Origin: Candidatus Iainarchaeum sp.
GTDB taxonomy: Archaea > Micrarchaeota > Micrarchaeia > Anstonellales > Bilamarchaeaceae
NCBI GenBank assembly: GCA_028686985.1
Contig: JAQUBA010000007.1
Span: forward strand, 1 to 52,437
Direction of reading: 5' to 3'
DNA: 52,437 bases
Of the stretch, positions 23,048 through 34,100 are shown piece by piece. The translations under genes were made by a program, and so were the position numbers. Below the pieces are notes generated by a model. The model was not told where the DNA came from. It made no database searches and was given only the letters and a program-made list of their open reading frames with translations. Every line of letters begins with the position of its first letter. Within the stretch, counting starts at the first letter, position 1.

Positions 23048-24145
23048 ATGCTGGACCTCGTGAAGGATGTGGTTGGAGAAGCGAAGTCTAATCCTGTTTC
23101 CGTCCCGCAGAAGGACTTTGACCCGACGAACGTGAAGATAGCCGTCATAGGCACGGGGGGCGCGGGCTGCAACTCCGTTTCGCGGATTACGAAGCAGGGG
23201 ATAAAGAGCGCCACGACCATAGCGATAAACACCGACGCGAAGCACCTGAGGATAACCGAGGCACACAAGAAGCATGTGCTCGGTTACAACATCACGAAGG
23301 GGCTGGGCGCGGGGGGCGAGCCCTCGGTCGCGAGGAAGGCGGCGGAGGCGGACCTGGACAAGCTGCGCGCGCTCATCGGGGAGAATGAGATAGTGTTCAT
23401 ACTGGCGGGGATGGGCGGAGGCACGGGCACCGGGAGCGCGCCCATACTCGCAAGGATTGCGAAGGAGCAGGGCGCCATCGTGGTAGGCGTGGTCACCTTC
23501 CCATTCAACATAGAAAGGGTGAGGGTGAAGAAGGCGAGGGAGGGGCTCAAAGACTTCATGAAGGAGGCGGACACTGTCATAGTGATAGACAACAACAGGT
23601 TGCTGGGATACGCGCCGAACCTGCCGCTCAACAAGGCGCTGGAACTCGCGGACGAAGTGGCGGCTAGGGCGGTCCGCGGGATTGCGGACACAATCGTCTT
23701 CCCGTCGCTGATAAATGTGGATTATGCGGACGTCATGAGCGTCATGAAGAACGGCGGGCTCGCGATGATATCCATCGGCGAGGCAAACGGCTCGGACTTC
23801 GTGAAGAATGTCGTGGAAAACACGCTGAAGCACCCGCTGCTTGACGTGGATTACGAAGGGGCGCGCGGTGCGCTCATCCACATAGAGTCCGGGCAGAAGC
23901 TCACCCTTGGCGAGGCAATTGAGATAGGGGAGGGCATATCCTCAGGGTTTGACGAAGGCGCGAGCGTTAAGATGGGCGCCAGGATAAACGAGGAGTTCAT
24001 GGGCGGTGTGCGCGTGACCGCGATAGTCACGGGCGTGAAGTCGCTCAGCATATTCGGGCAGGCTGGCGGGAACGCGCAGGCGCAGGGCATGGTCGCATCC
24101 GCCGCGAGCACGCTCCAGGAAGGGATGGTTGACGAGTTCCTCTGA
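23048..24145 (+). CDS. ftsZ2: Cell division GTPase FtsZ (second copy)
   Basis: A 365-residue FtsZ. Motifs are GTGGAGCNSVSRI, NTDAKHL, GMGGGTGTGSAP and the T7 loop NVDYADVMSVM, all intact. The N-terminal LDLVKDVVGEAKSN parallels the other copy. The C-terminus has a Gly/Ala/Gln-rich linker and ends in STLQEGMVDEFL, a possible short partner-binding peptide. I chose the ATG at 23048, after GGTGCTCAT; the longer reading from 22982 runs through the promoter. Archaea with two FtsZ proteins use them for different division steps (known from haloarchaea; inferred here). Confidence 0.93.
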   Translation: MLDLVKDVVGEAKSNPVSVPQKDFDPTNVKIAVIGTGGAGCNSVSRITKQGIKSATTIAINTDAKHLRITEAHKKHVLGYNITKGLGAGGEPSVARKAAEADLDKLRALIGENEIVFILAGMGGGTGTGSAPILARIAKEQGAIVVGVVTFPFNIERVRVKKAREGLKDFMKEADTVIVIDNNRLLGYAPNLPLNKALELADEVAARAVRGIADTIVFPSLINVDYADVMSVMKNGGLAMISIGEANGSDFVKNVVENTLKHPLLDVDYEGARGALIHIESGQKLTLGEAIEIGEGISSGFDEGASVKMGARINEEFMGGVRVTAIVTGVKSLSIFGQAGGNAQAQGMVASAASTLQEGMVDEFL

Positions 24146-24167
24146 CCTTCTCGTTGAATTGCAAATC

Positions 24168-24185
24168 CTATTGGATTTCCAATAG
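24168..24185 (+). repeat. Hairpin between ftsZ2 and its terminator
   Basis: CTATTGG (24168-24174) and CCAATAG (24179-24185) are perfect 7-bp inverted arms, immediately before a second, longer hairpin. Confidence 0.55.
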
Positions 24186-24186
24186 C

Positions 24187-24219
24187 GGACAAAGTTTGCT
24201 AACTTTGTCCTGCTTTTTT
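24187..24219 (+). terminator. Terminator after ftsZ2
   Basis: GGACAAAGTT (24187-24196) and AACTTTGTCC (24201-24210) form a perfect 10-bp stem with loop TGCT, followed by a run of T at 24214-24219. Confidence 0.75.
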
Positions 24220-24255
24220 AACCCTTTTCTTCCAAATCAACCCGGGGTAATCCTA

Positions 24256-27216
24256 ATGATAGAATTCAGCCCGTTATACCTATTGCTTGTGCTGTTTATC
24301 GGCTTTTTTGTGCCCGGGATGCTGCTTTCCCTTGGGCTGCTCAAAAGGAAGGAACTTCCGCTCTTTGACAAGGCGGGGGTTGGACTTGGATTGGGGATAG
24401 TGGTGCCCGCCCTGATTGCTTTCTTGCTCTCGCTCGTGGGGGTGATGTTCTCCCATACCACGGCGCTCATATCCATATTCATATTCTATGCGATAGGGAT
24501 AGCGGCGTTCGTGAAGGAGAAGGCGTGGGAGCAGCTTGCGCTCCCGAAGGACTGGAAGCTGATGATTTCTTCAGTTGCGCTGGCGCTTCTGCTCCTGCTC
24601 AGCTTCTGGATAAGGATGCAGACGTACAGCCCGGTGTTCATGGAGTTGGACCCTTACTATTACATGTTCATAACGCACATGATAATCGTGCACGGCGAGG
24701 TCCCGCTTACGGACCAGACCGCGTGGTATCCCCTGGAGACCACACACAGGGGCTCCATACTGAAGCCGTATGCCGAGGCGCTGCAGTATTCCATCTACAC
24801 TAACGGTGGGGGGTATGACAAATACCTGCTGTCCGACATCGCGGGCAGTTTTCCAGCCGTGCTGGCCGCGCTGGCTGTGTTCTTCCTTGCGTTGTTCATA
24901 TCCGCGGAATACAAAAGGGAATTCGGCATAATAGCGGCGGCGGTGTTCGCGTTCATCCCGATGTTTTTGACGAAAACGCTGGCCGGGGAGAGCGAAATCC
25001 AGCCCTACGCGTTCTTCGCGCTCGCATTCTTCTTCGCCATGTATGCGCTTGCGATGAAGAGGAAGGACTATACTTTTGCCGGGCTCGCGGGGCTTGCGCT
25101 CGCATCGGTGATAATGGGCTCCGCGTCCGCGGTCGTGGCATATACAACCCTGCTCATATTCGTGCCATTGCAGGCGCTGCTGCTCTTCTACACCAAGGGG
25201 GACCTGAAAGAGTTCGTGAAGCTCAACGCGGTTGTGCTGCTGGGGGCGGCGCTGATGACGGTCATAAAGGACACCTATACGGGCGGCGCATTCAACATTT
25301 CAGGCCTGTTCGCGGGCAGCCTGCTCTTCACGATAATCGCATTCCTGGTGGCGGTCGCCCTTGCCGCCATAAAGGAGAAGGTTGCGGACGCGGAGGCAGC
25401 CTCCTATGCGATCGGGGGGCTTTTGCTCGTGGGCTTGCTGCTGCTCGCCTTCACCCCGCTGGGGGACAGGTTGGTGGGACTGGTGGGCGGCTCGCTAAGC
25501 ATAGCGAATTACAATGTGCCGCTGCAGAAGACGATTGCGGAGCAGGGGCAGGCGGACACGTCCTTTGAGGGTACGCTCGGGTTCTCCGGGCTGGTTTTCA
25601 ACGGAATAATCGGGTTCCTGTTCATAATACCGTCCGTTGTGGTGAATGCCATCCTGGGCGTGGTGGTGTGGGCGCTGAACACCGGCGCGGACGCCGGAAT
25701 CACATACGTGCCCAAGGACAACAGCATGCTGCTGTTCGTCTATTTCATGGCGATAGCCGCGATTGCGCACTCGCTCTATAGGAAAGTGAAGTTTGGGGAT
25801 TTGCGGCTCCCCCTGCTCTTCCTTGCGCTAATCTTCCCGATATCCATAGTCGGGATGCTGAAGACCAAATATACCACTTACCTTGGGTTCGCGGCCGCGG
25901 TGGCGCTCGGCGTGGTGCTGGGCGAGATCTTTGACTTCATGCTCCTGCGCTTCAGCAGCCTGAAGGATGCCGCGGAGCGGGAGAGGATGGTGAAACATGC
26001 ATTCATGGGGCTTGTGCTGCTCGGCTCGCTTTACGCGGTCATGCAGGCAACCCACCCCATAAGCGTGGGGAAGGCGCTCCTCACCAACTCCCTGCAGGAG
26101 AGGTTTGGGGACAACCCCATTGCCGCGCAGCAGAAGCTGCGTGCGGTGTGCTCCATGTACGGCCCGATGGGCAACAGCAACAGCCTGGTATGCGCGGCGG
26201 CCAGGGACCCCGTGGGGTTCGCAAACCTGGGGCTGAACTACCAGTACGACACAGAGGTGTGCGCATATTCCGTAATCTCAAACGCCCAGTCGCCCACTGA
26301 CGACGAGAGGATTGCGCTCCAGTACAGGTGCCTGTACAAGATAAGCGACTACTGGATGGACCTCATGGAATGGATGGGGACGACGCCCGAGGATTCGCGC
26401 TTCACATCCTGGTGGGACTACGGGCACTGGACCAACTATTTCGGCGAGAGGGACACGGTGCTGAGGAACGAGCACGCATCCACCGAGATGATCGGGGAAG
26501 TGGCGCACGGTTTCATATACGGGACTCCGGAGGAGCTGAAGAGCTTCATGCTGGCGCACGACTCAAAATACGTGTTCTTTGACCAGGAGATAATAGGCGC
26601 TGTGAGGAGCGACGGATACCTGAGCTTCGGCGGGAAGTTCGGGGCGCTCAACTATCTTTCATGCGCGAGGAACGGCGAGACCAGCGTGAACCAGAACCCC
26701 GGGGAATCCGTGTGCGAATTTGAGCACCTCTGGGAGAGCGTTTATGTGCCCACCGGGGCGCAGGCTGAGCAGTGCGTGATATCGCCCACGTCCGGGAAGA
26801 CCGGGGTGGTGGGATACACTGCGAAGATCGTGCAGGGGGCCGGAAGCGCGCAGAGGACGCTGGTGCAGACGTATTGCATGGGCGACGTGGCGCTTGCAGA
26901 CGGCACCGTCATTTATGGGACGTATTACCTGGATGAAAGCAGGAAGCTCCCGAACGGGGACCTCAAGCTGAACAAGGCGATATTGAGCTTTGATTACGAG
27001 GACACGGCGCAGGGAATAAAGCTATATACCGCGCTGTACGACCGTACGCCCAGGTGGGTGGACAACGGCGAGCTGAAGGACGGTTGGGAGGACAGGAAGG
27101 GCAAGTTCTACGACTCCAATTTGTATAACGGATTTGTGCTCGGGGCGATTCCAGGGTTTGACCTGGTGTATGAGACGCCGAATGGGGAAATCAAGGTGTA
27201 CAGGATAAGGGAGTGA
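24256..27216 (+). CDS. aglB: STT3/AglB oligosaccharyltransferase
   Basis: A 986-residue membrane enzyme that transfers lipid-linked glycans to Asn of surface proteins. About a dozen hydrophobic helices fill residues 1-600. The first external loop has the DxD-type motif in FMELDPYYYMF (about 135), and the soluble C-terminal half carries TSWWDYGHWTNYFGERD with the signature WWDYG near residue 720. This sequon-recognition motif is diagnostic of STT3. I chose the ATG at 24256, preceded by GGGGTAAT, because the first membrane helix starts right after it; the longer reading from 24154 crosses the terminator. A hairpin after the gene may terminate it. Confidence 0.94.
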   Translation: MIEFSPLYLLLVLFIGFFVPGMLLSLGLLKRKELPLFDKAGVGLGLGIVVPALIAFLLSLVGVMFSHTTALISIFIFYAIGIAAFVKEKAWEQLALPKDWKLMISSVALALLLLLSFWIRMQTYSPVFMELDPYYYMFITHMIIVHGEVPLTDQTAWYPLETTHRGSILKPYAEALQYSIYTNGGGYDKYLLSDIAGSFPAVLAALAVFFLALFISAEYKREFGIIAAAVFAFIPMFLTKTLAGESEIQPYAFFALAFFFAMYALAMKRKDYTFAGLAGLALASVIMGSASAVVAYTTLLIFVPLQALLLFYTKGDLKEFVKLNAVVLLGAALMTVIKDTYTGGAFNISGLFAGSLLFTIIAFLVAVALAAIKEKVADAEAASYAIGGLLLVGLLLLAFTPLGDRLVGLVGGSLSIANYNVPLQKTIAEQGQADTSFEGTLGFSGLVFNGIIGFLFIIPSVVVNAILGVVVWALNTGADAGITYVPKDNSMLLFVYFMAIAAIAHSLYRKVKFGDLRLPLLFLALIFPISIVGMLKTKYTTYLGFAAAVALGVVLGEIFDFMLLRFSSLKDAAERERMVKHAFMGLVLLGSLYAVMQATHPISVGKALLTNSLQERFGDNPIAAQQKLRAVCSMYGPMGNSNSLVCAAARDPVGFANLGLNYQYDTEVCAYSVISNAQSPTDDERIALQYRCLYKISDYWMDLMEWMGTTPEDSRFTSWWDYGHWTNYFGERDTVLRNEHASTEMIGEVAHGFIYGTPEELKSFMLAHDSKYVFFDQEIIGAVRSDGYLSFGGKFGALNYLSCARNGETSVNQNPGESVCEFEHLWESVYVPTGAQAEQCVISPTSGKTGVVGYTAKIVQGAGSAQRTLVQTYCMGDVALADGTVIYGTYYLDESRKLPNGDLKLNKAILSFDYEDTAQGIKLYTALYDRTPRWVDNGELKDGWEDRKGKFYDSNLYNGFVLGAIPGFDLVYETPNGEIKVYRIRE

Positions 27217-27245
27217 ATGGGACGGTAAAAAGGACAAGATAAAGG

Positions 27246-27270
27246 ATGGGCATCGCTTGGATGCCCATTT
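27246..27270. terminator. Hairpin between convergent aglB and giant gene 1
   Basis: ATGGGCATC (27246-27254) and GATGCCCAT (27260-27268) form a 9-bp stem with loop GCTTG. T-rich sequence follows on the plus strand. It may serve both convergent genes. Confidence 0.6.
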
Positions 27271-27284
27271 CTAATTTTACTGGA

Positions 27285-30200
27285 TTATTCGGCTGGGGTT
27301 TCCTCTGGCCATTCGTTGTAGGTGGTCCTGGACCGCCTGCCCCTCCTGGTCACGGTCCTGAGGAATTCGTGGGCTGACCTCCAGCTCGCGCTCGCCCCTT
27401 TCCATATCGCATCCCACTTGTCTGGATGCGCGTTCCAGTAGGCCTGCACAGTCTCCTCGGGCATGCCCATGAGGAATTCAACATCGTTGACTCCGGCGCC
27501 TGTTTCGGCGAACCTGGCCTCAAGGAGCGGGAGCGCCGCCTCGGTGGTCACCCACTCTATGTGGTCGCGGTCCGCAAGCTCCTCCATCTGGCTCGTGGAC
27601 GGGATTCTCCCCGCCTGCGCCGGAAGGTATGGCAGGTAAGCCAGTACCATGTCCAGAACGTTCTCTTCCCGGGTGGATTCCAGTATGGTCTGGCCGGGAT
27701 AGCGCACATTGAACTTTGCCACCAGGTACTCCGTCAGCGATTCAATGGTGGGTTGCACCCTCCCATTCTTGACCGCATCAACCACATCAAGCAGCAGGAA
27801 CACCCTCTCCGGAGAGTAATCCGGATATATGCCAAGCAGCTTGTCCACCATGCCACGCAAGGCGGGATAGCCGGAAAGGAACGCCACCATCTGCTCGTCC
27901 ACATTCCGGTCGGTAACGGAATCCAGCCCGACTCTCCTGCGGCCTGCAAAATCCGAAGCCATGCGCAGCCTGGTCATCTCTACGGAAGCCAGCTGCGTCT
28001 GGGAGCTGCCCTCAAGGAAATACGCCCTCGTTATTGGGGAAAGGTTGGGTGCAAGGTGGCCCCTGAGGTCGTTTATTGCATCCAATGTGGTGCGCCTCTC
28101 GTTGCCCGGGGTTGAGAGATATTCAAGCGCCACAGTGTAGGCATGCAGCCTCGCATCACCTTCCATATTATGGGCTATCAGGCCGGCGACGACCGCGTTC
28201 TTCTGCATGAGGTACATCTGGGCGACCCTCTCAGCGAACTGCGGGATTGCCTCCCCCGGCAGCCTCATTAAAAACGCCTGCATGAACGCCTCCATGTTCT
28301 CGCCACGGCCGGCCTCCCCAGGCGTCCTTGCGTTCACCACGTCTATCACGGGCTGCGCAAAAACCCGGAACCTTTGTATCTCAAAGAGCCTTGCGAAAAT
28401 GTCCATCTCCCGGTTCGCCGGGCTGCTCATGAGTGACTGCACCAAATCCGCATAGACGTCCCTCTGGCTGTCCGCGGGGACGAAGGCCTCTATGAGGCCG
28501 GGTACCCTGCCCGCGTTGAGCGACGGAAGCTTGAGGTATTCCCTGAAGAAGTAAATCTGCGCCGCATCCGGGTCATTGGCGTAGTTGGCGCGTATATGGT
28601 CGGTAACCCTGCTCAGGAACTCCTTTACCTCCGTGGTTGCCCGCGCCTGGCTCGCATCGGAGAAGGTTGCGAGTTGGGATGAATTTATCCCAAGAGTTGA
28701 GTGGAGATATAGGTCAACCGCAGCCCTGAGCTCGGGGTTGCTCTCCAGGAGCCTGGTGCGCGCGGTTTCCGCTGCGGTGGCGTCGGGAAGGGTGGTGGGT
28801 GTCGCCTGCTCCGCCCGCGTGCCAGTTGTGGACGGCTGCGCGGGCTGCCTTGCTTCGCTCTCTCCGGTTCCGAACGCAGTCTGATATAGGAAAGTTAGTG
28901 GGTCCCGGACATCCGTCAGGTTAGCATGGTAATCAATTGCCCATGCAATTTCAGTACAACCCAGAAGTGCAGCCCATCCGGCAAGTTTCGCTCCTCTTGT
29001 GGGGCCTGAGAACGCTTCACGCATAATGCTACTCGCCATACGCGCCGGAGCCGCAAAATATCTGGCAATGGTTACCCCTCTGGAACCTGCACCCCCGGCC
29101 ATCCTCCACGGGTCTACAAACATTCTTGCCCAAACGCTCGTGGACGGTGTGAAAGGCGCCCTGTTGATTATGGAAATATCCGCACCATTGACTTCAAGAA
29201 CGAGGATATTGTTGGCCGAACCCACACGCAAGGTCCTGTCAAGTATCCTTGTGTCTATGCCGCGCAGCACATCTATGGGGTTCCTTAAGCCCTGCTGGCC
29301 TCTGAATGCGTCCTGCATTGCAGTGCCGAAGCGACCTAGCCCCTCAGCAATCGTCAATCTATCCAACATGCCATTTATTTCAGGGTTTTGTAATTGCCGC
29401 AAAACTCTCGTAACCTCCGTGAGGTTACCTTTTTCAATCAGCTTTAACGCATCTTCAATTATTTTTGATGTATTCTCAGATAGATTTAATCCGTATTGTA
29501 AACGCAGAAGTTCACTCTTTATATCTGCCCGTAGTCCCACAGCGGTATCCAAATTCGCGCCGCCAGTGTGAATATCGTCCCTAAAACGCTCCAGAATGCC
29601 CTGCGCCCGCGTTTTTGCCTGGGTCAAGGCAGTTTCTGCAGCCTGCACCTGCTGTTGTTGGGTTGTAATTCTCTGATCTAATGCTGTGATTTCAGCTTGC
29701 TCGGCCTGGAAACCAGCCCCACGCGTGCCCGCCCTCCTCACTGCCGCAGTGTCCCTCTGGGCGGTCAGCCTGTCCAACTCCGCCTTAAGTTCATCGTATA
29801 TCTTTTGCTTCGGCTCTACCACCGCCCGCAGGACTTCGGTCCTCACGGCTGCCACCGCATTTGTGTAAGTGGAAATCCTCTGTTGGCTGAATGGGTCTAA
29901 TTCGTTTGCAATTAATGAGGATAATCCTGAGGCTAGGATTACGCTTCCCACAAAGCTCCTGACCCCGGCTATGCCTGCGGCCTGTATTTCGGGAAGGTTC
30001 GTGCCGCGGCTGGCGTATTCATTCCCGAAATTAGACTGCATGAATCCTAACGTCGCGTAGAGGGAGCGCTCCCACGCTTCCTCCATCTGGTTGGGGGTCA
30101 CCACGGACGGCATCGTGCCGCCAGCAGCGCCTATGAGCGCATTCAGCCGGTTCGAATAGTCAAGCATGAAATAGAGTGCAACCTTGTCGTCCGTGCTTAT

Positions 30201-31037
30201 GTCAGCCATGCTGAACGCATCTATCGTGCCCTCGGAAATTCCCGCTGCAAGGAGCATCTGCCTCGCTTCGGACTCGCCTATCGTGACCGTTGAGCCGTCT
30301 TCCAGCTCTACGTCAAATGTCTGCGCCGGAGACGGTACTATTGATTGAAGGGCGGATGCGAAACTGGTGCCTATCCTGGTCCAAAATCCGGGTTCTTCTG
30401 CGGCAGGCGTTTCCACCGGCGTTATCGGAGCGGCGGACGCGACCTCCCCCAGCACTCCGGTAAGCTGCTCATGGACCACCGCCTGGAGCTCGGATGTGCT
30501 GGCATTGCCATGCATGGCCTCCTCTGCGAAAAGCAGGAGCAGCCTGTCGCGCAGGTCTTCTTTCTGCGCGGCCGAAAGCGACTGGAATGCCTCCCTCTGG
30601 GAATTTATGTCGCGCTGCCTGGCGCCTTCCCCGCCCAAGAGGCTGAGGGGGCGTGCGCCCGCGGGCTGTGTGAGGTCGTCAAGCAGGCGGTTAACGTTCC
30701 TTACAACCATGTTCAGGTCATCGGTGTTGTTCAACACGGCACCATATGTTCCAGAATCAAGAATTCTCTCTGCGGCCGAGCGGTCTGCGCGGACATCTGA
30801 ACGGAAGGCTTCAACCATAGTAACACCTATATTATTGCGTGTTTCCGTATTTAAAAAGGTATCTTGAGCCGGTGCATCGGACTGGATGAGGACTGCCACC
30901 CCCAGCGCCAGGGGGGCGAGTAGCGGGCTCGCGGCTTTTATGCCGCGTATCCCGCCGGGGGAGGGGGCAAACCGGCCCTCTGCCGGCTGGGTCGCCGCCT
31001 CCGCCCTTGGGGGCTTGGGTTTTGCATCGTCAGGCAT
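27285..31037 (-). CDS. Giant orphan protein 1 (1250 residues)
   Basis: I recognise no family. The N-terminus is Pro/Ala-rich and charged, then a hydrophobic stretch at 36-52 (ASPLLAPLALGVAVLIQ) could be a signal anchor. A second hydrophobic segment lies near 360-382, and a long coiled coil follows at about 406-487 (heptad-like, Gln-rich, with ITTQQQQVQAAETALTQAK). A third hydrophobic segment is near 682-702, and a Thr/Pro/Ala-rich linker with QPAQPSTTGTRAEQATPTTLP follows it. The C-terminal 500 residues are helical repeats without a recognisable motif. Only one cysteine was noticed. I chose the ATG at 31037 because a TATA-like ACTATTTATGC at about 31081-31090 would start transcription near 31060, downstream of the longer ATG at 31073. 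It follows giant gene 2 on the same strand. Confidence 0.78.
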   Translation of the reverse strand: MPDDAKPKPPRAEAATQPAEGRFAPSPGGIRGIKAASPLLAPLALGVAVLIQSDAPAQDTFLNTETRNNIGVTMVEAFRSDVRADRSAAERILDSGTYGAVLNNTDDLNMVVRNVNRLLDDLTQPAGARPLSLLGGEGARQRDINSQREAFQSLSAAQKEDLRDRLLLLFAEEAMHGNASTSELQAVVHEQLTGVLGEVASAAPITPVETPAAEEPGFWTRIGTSFASALQSIVPSPAQTFDVELEDGSTVTIGESEARQMLLAAGISEGTIDAFSMADISTDDKVALYFMLDYSNRLNALIGAAGGTMPSVVTPNQMEEAWERSLYATLGFMQSNFGNEYASRGTNLPEIQAAGIAGVRSFVGSVILASGLSSLIANELDPFSQQRISTYTNAVAAVRTEVLRAVVEPKQKIYDELKAELDRLTAQRDTAAVRRAGTRGAGFQAEQAEITALDQRITTQQQQVQAAETALTQAKTRAQGILERFRDDIHTGGANLDTAVGLRADIKSELLRLQYGLNLSENTSKIIEDALKLIEKGNLTEVTRVLRQLQNPEINGMLDRLTIAEGLGRFGTAMQDAFRGQQGLRNPIDVLRGIDTRILDRTLRVGSANNILVLEVNGADISIINRAPFTPSTSVWARMFVDPWRMAGGAGSRGVTIARYFAAPARMASSIMREAFSGPTRGAKLAGWAALLGCTEIAWAIDYHANLTDVRDPLTFLYQTAFGTGESEARQPAQPSTTGTRAEQATPTTLPDATAAETARTRLLESNPELRAAVDLYLHSTLGINSSQLATFSDASQARATTEVKEFLSRVTDHIRANYANDPDAAQIYFFREYLKLPSLNAGRVPGLIEAFVPADSQRDVYADLVQSLMSSPANREMDIFARLFEIQRFRVFAQPVIDVVNARTPGEAGRGENMEAFMQAFLMRLPGEAIPQFAERVAQMYLMQKNAVVAGLIAHNMEGDARLHAYTVALEYLSTPGNERRTTLDAINDLRGHLAPNLSPITRAYFLEGSSQTQLASVEMTRLRMASDFAGRRRVGLDSVTDRNVDEQMVAFLSGYPALRGMVDKLLGIYPDYSPERVFLLLDVVDAVKNGRVQPTIESLTEYLVAKFNVRYPGQTILESTREENVLDMVLAYLPYLPAQAGRIPSTSQMEELADRDHIEWVTTEAALPLLEARFAETGAGVNDVEFLMGMPEETVQAYWNAHPDKWDAIWKGASASWRSAHEFLRTVTRRGRRSRTTYNEWPEETPAE

Positions 31038-31117
31038 CGTATCACGTCTACTAAACTGTTTGAATGTGTACATAATTTTGCATAAATAGTTTTAAAATAA
31101 GAGCAGTGGGGCGGGGA

Positions 31118-34100
31118 TTACTGCCCCTCCCCCAAATATTCCTCAACCTCGCCGGGGTAATACACGTTCCAGGGGAACCGCAGGTCGGACTGGCCCATGC
31201 TGAACCATAGGTTTACTATTGCCTGGGCGCGCTCGGCAGGGTCGTCGGGCATGGAAACCGTTGTTGCAAAGAGGTCGTTGGAAAACATCGTGTAAATCAT
31301 CTCAGCGCTCCAGTATTGTATCTGGTCGGGCCGGCAGCAGGAGAGGATTTGCACGCAAGCCCACATGACCCAGTCCAGCCCCTTGTCGTTTGCGAGGGCA
31401 TATGAAGCGGCGGCGGATATCACGCGGGAGGCCTGGGGATTATCTACGGGGTTGAAGTCCACCTCAAGCGAATCCGGGGTTAACTCCTCTAGCACACGCA
31501 ACAGCTTGTACGCGTTTTCCACCTTGTCCGTGCTGTCGCTGCCCGCATAGTATTCCTCCAGGAAGAAAAAGTCGCTGACACCCATCCCGCTGAGGTCCAT
31601 GCCTGCGTCCCTGAGTTCCTTGAGGCGGCTCGCGAAATTGAAGAGGGGGGTGCGGTAATCCCCTATTGCGAGCGGGTTGTCAAGCCGGCCATGGGACGCG
31701 AGAGAAAGGAAGACCGCGGCAATTATCTTTATCCTGTCCGCCTCATCGGGAAACGAATCCTTGAAGAAAGACCAGCTGGTGCCGTCCGGAGAACTCCCGC
31801 CATTGACTTCGCGGAGCAGCTCCGCCATTGTTATGGAGAAATTGGAGATGACATCAGGGCGGAAACTGCGCCGCCACATGTCCGGATAGGCGCCCGCAGC
31901 CAATGCGTCCATGAAGAAAAGCGAACCGCTGTCCAGCGAATTGAGGACGTCAAGAACCCTGCCTTGCGCCTCGTTTATCTCCCTGGCGGCAGGAAGGCGG
32001 TCGTTTATGGAATATGCGACTGCGCCTACGACGATTGCGCCCACCGCCGCAGTCCTGCCCGCGGCGAATAGGTCCCGGAGCTGTTCGGTTTTCTCAAGCC
32101 GGGTTACGAGCTGGATGGCACGCGCCTCGGAAACAGGAGTGGTGGAGGTCAGTATCCCTACGTCATCCCACACGACGGCAAGCTCGCGGTTTATCTCCTG
32201 CATCGCGCCCCTTGCCGCTTCTATATCCGCAGGATGAGTCAGATGCAACTCGGCAAGGAGGGCTTCCTCGGACTGCCTCTGTGCCGGCGCGGTAAGCGCA
32301 TACCTGCGCAGGCTCATCGCCGCCTGCGGGTCAAGGTAGATGCTCCTTCTGGCGATTTGCTCCGCGGTTTCAGATGCGCCTATCCTGGCTGCTGTGCGGG
32401 TGAGCAGCGGGTCCTGGGCCGGGACGAGCTGGGAGACTTCAATGGTCTGGCGTGCGCTTCCCCTCCCCAGGACAAGCCCGATGCCTTCCATGGTGCCGCT
32501 CAAAACGATTGACATTACGGGCAGCGCATTCCCTGCTGAGGCATAGGAAGAGCTGATGTATTCCCTCAGCGCGTCTATGCCGCCCTCCGCGTATATGGAA
32601 GATGCGATTGGGATTGTGAGCCACATGTTCCTCAATGCCTGGAAGCCTGCATGCATGCCGTAAAAGGAAAGGAAACCATGGGGGGCGTATCCCACCGAAG
32701 CCCAATTAAGCACCGTTTCGCCCACCGCGCCGAAGCTCACCTCCCCCAAGCCCGCTGCGGTTGCTGCGGAGAGGGTGCCGGAAGCCGCGCTTGCTGCATC
32801 GCGGAAGCGCATTATCCCGCTGACGCTCTTTACGAAAAGGGCGCCGCCTGTGGCAAAAACTACGGAATCAAAAACCGCTTCCCATGTGCTGCCGCGCTGG
32901 ATGTCCTCGTATACACGCGCGCCTGCGGCCGTGGTGCCGAGCCCTGCGGCGCTTGCAGCGAAAACCCTGCTGCCCAGGGATTCCGGGACAAAGCCGGCAC
33001 CTCTGCGCATAAGAAGGAAGAGCCCGGCAATTTTCAGGTCCTCATAAACTTCGTCGCTCCTCTCACCGGCGAAATATCTCATCGCATTGATCCAAACGGG
33101 CGTGCCTATGATTGCGGTCGCGGTGGTTGCCTGGCGGTATGCTATTGCCAGAGTTTGCGCATAAGAGGTGGAGGCAAGCTCGGCCAAAGCTGAGCGGACT
33201 GCACCGCGCTCGGCAACGCCAAGCGCAAGGTCAAGGCCCAGTGTAACCCCCCGCGCCACCGTGCCGATGCCCAGGGTTGCCACCGAAGCCCAGAATATGA
33301 AATCCGCCGCCCCGTATTTCATGAAGTATTTGGAAAATGAGTATGCCTTGTCCCAGAAGTCGCCGTTCCTGAACCTCTCCTGGAGGTTCCAGTCGTACTG
33401 CTGGCTTGCGAACTGCTCCACCGCCTCCTCCACGTTGTCAAAGCTGGATGCCAGGCCGGAGAGGTATTCCGAAAGGGGGCCGAACAGCATGGCATTCTCG
33501 TCAGGCTGCGCTATGTGCTCGTCCGGCGGCTGCAGTGCAGGTACGCCCCCCTCTATTGGCAAGAACGTATCCTCAAGCTGCTGGGTGGAATAAAGGGTTT
33601 GCAGGCCCCTTGCCTGCAGCTCTTTCACGAGTGTGTGCCTGATAAATTCGCCGTATGCCTGCAGCCTCCCCCCGAGGCTTGGCAATTCGGCGTAGTATTG
33701 TTCCCTGTTGGCGATAAAACGCTTCACCGCTTCGGAGTCTATTGAGGATGGAAGCCCCCCGTATGTTGCCATCTCCAGGAGGATAGTGTCGTTGGGCGGC
33801 GAGCCCTGCATGCGGCGGTACTCGTTTGCCTTCTGGTACTCTATGTAGTCTTTCAGGATGGAGTTGAACCTCGCCTTCGCTTCAAAGAGCGAGAGGACGC
33901 CGGCAAGCGAGAGATATTCCCCAAGAATGTTCGAAATATTCGGATCCAGGGCAGGCAGTTCCCTGCCCTCAAATCTGGAGCCGGGCGGCATCCCGACCAT
34001 CGCCGCGGCTATCGCGAGCCGCTGGCCTTCCTCCATGCCTGCGAGCGTGTCCCTGAGCTGCGAATACCGTTCCATCACCGAATCAAAAAGGCTCCTTTCA

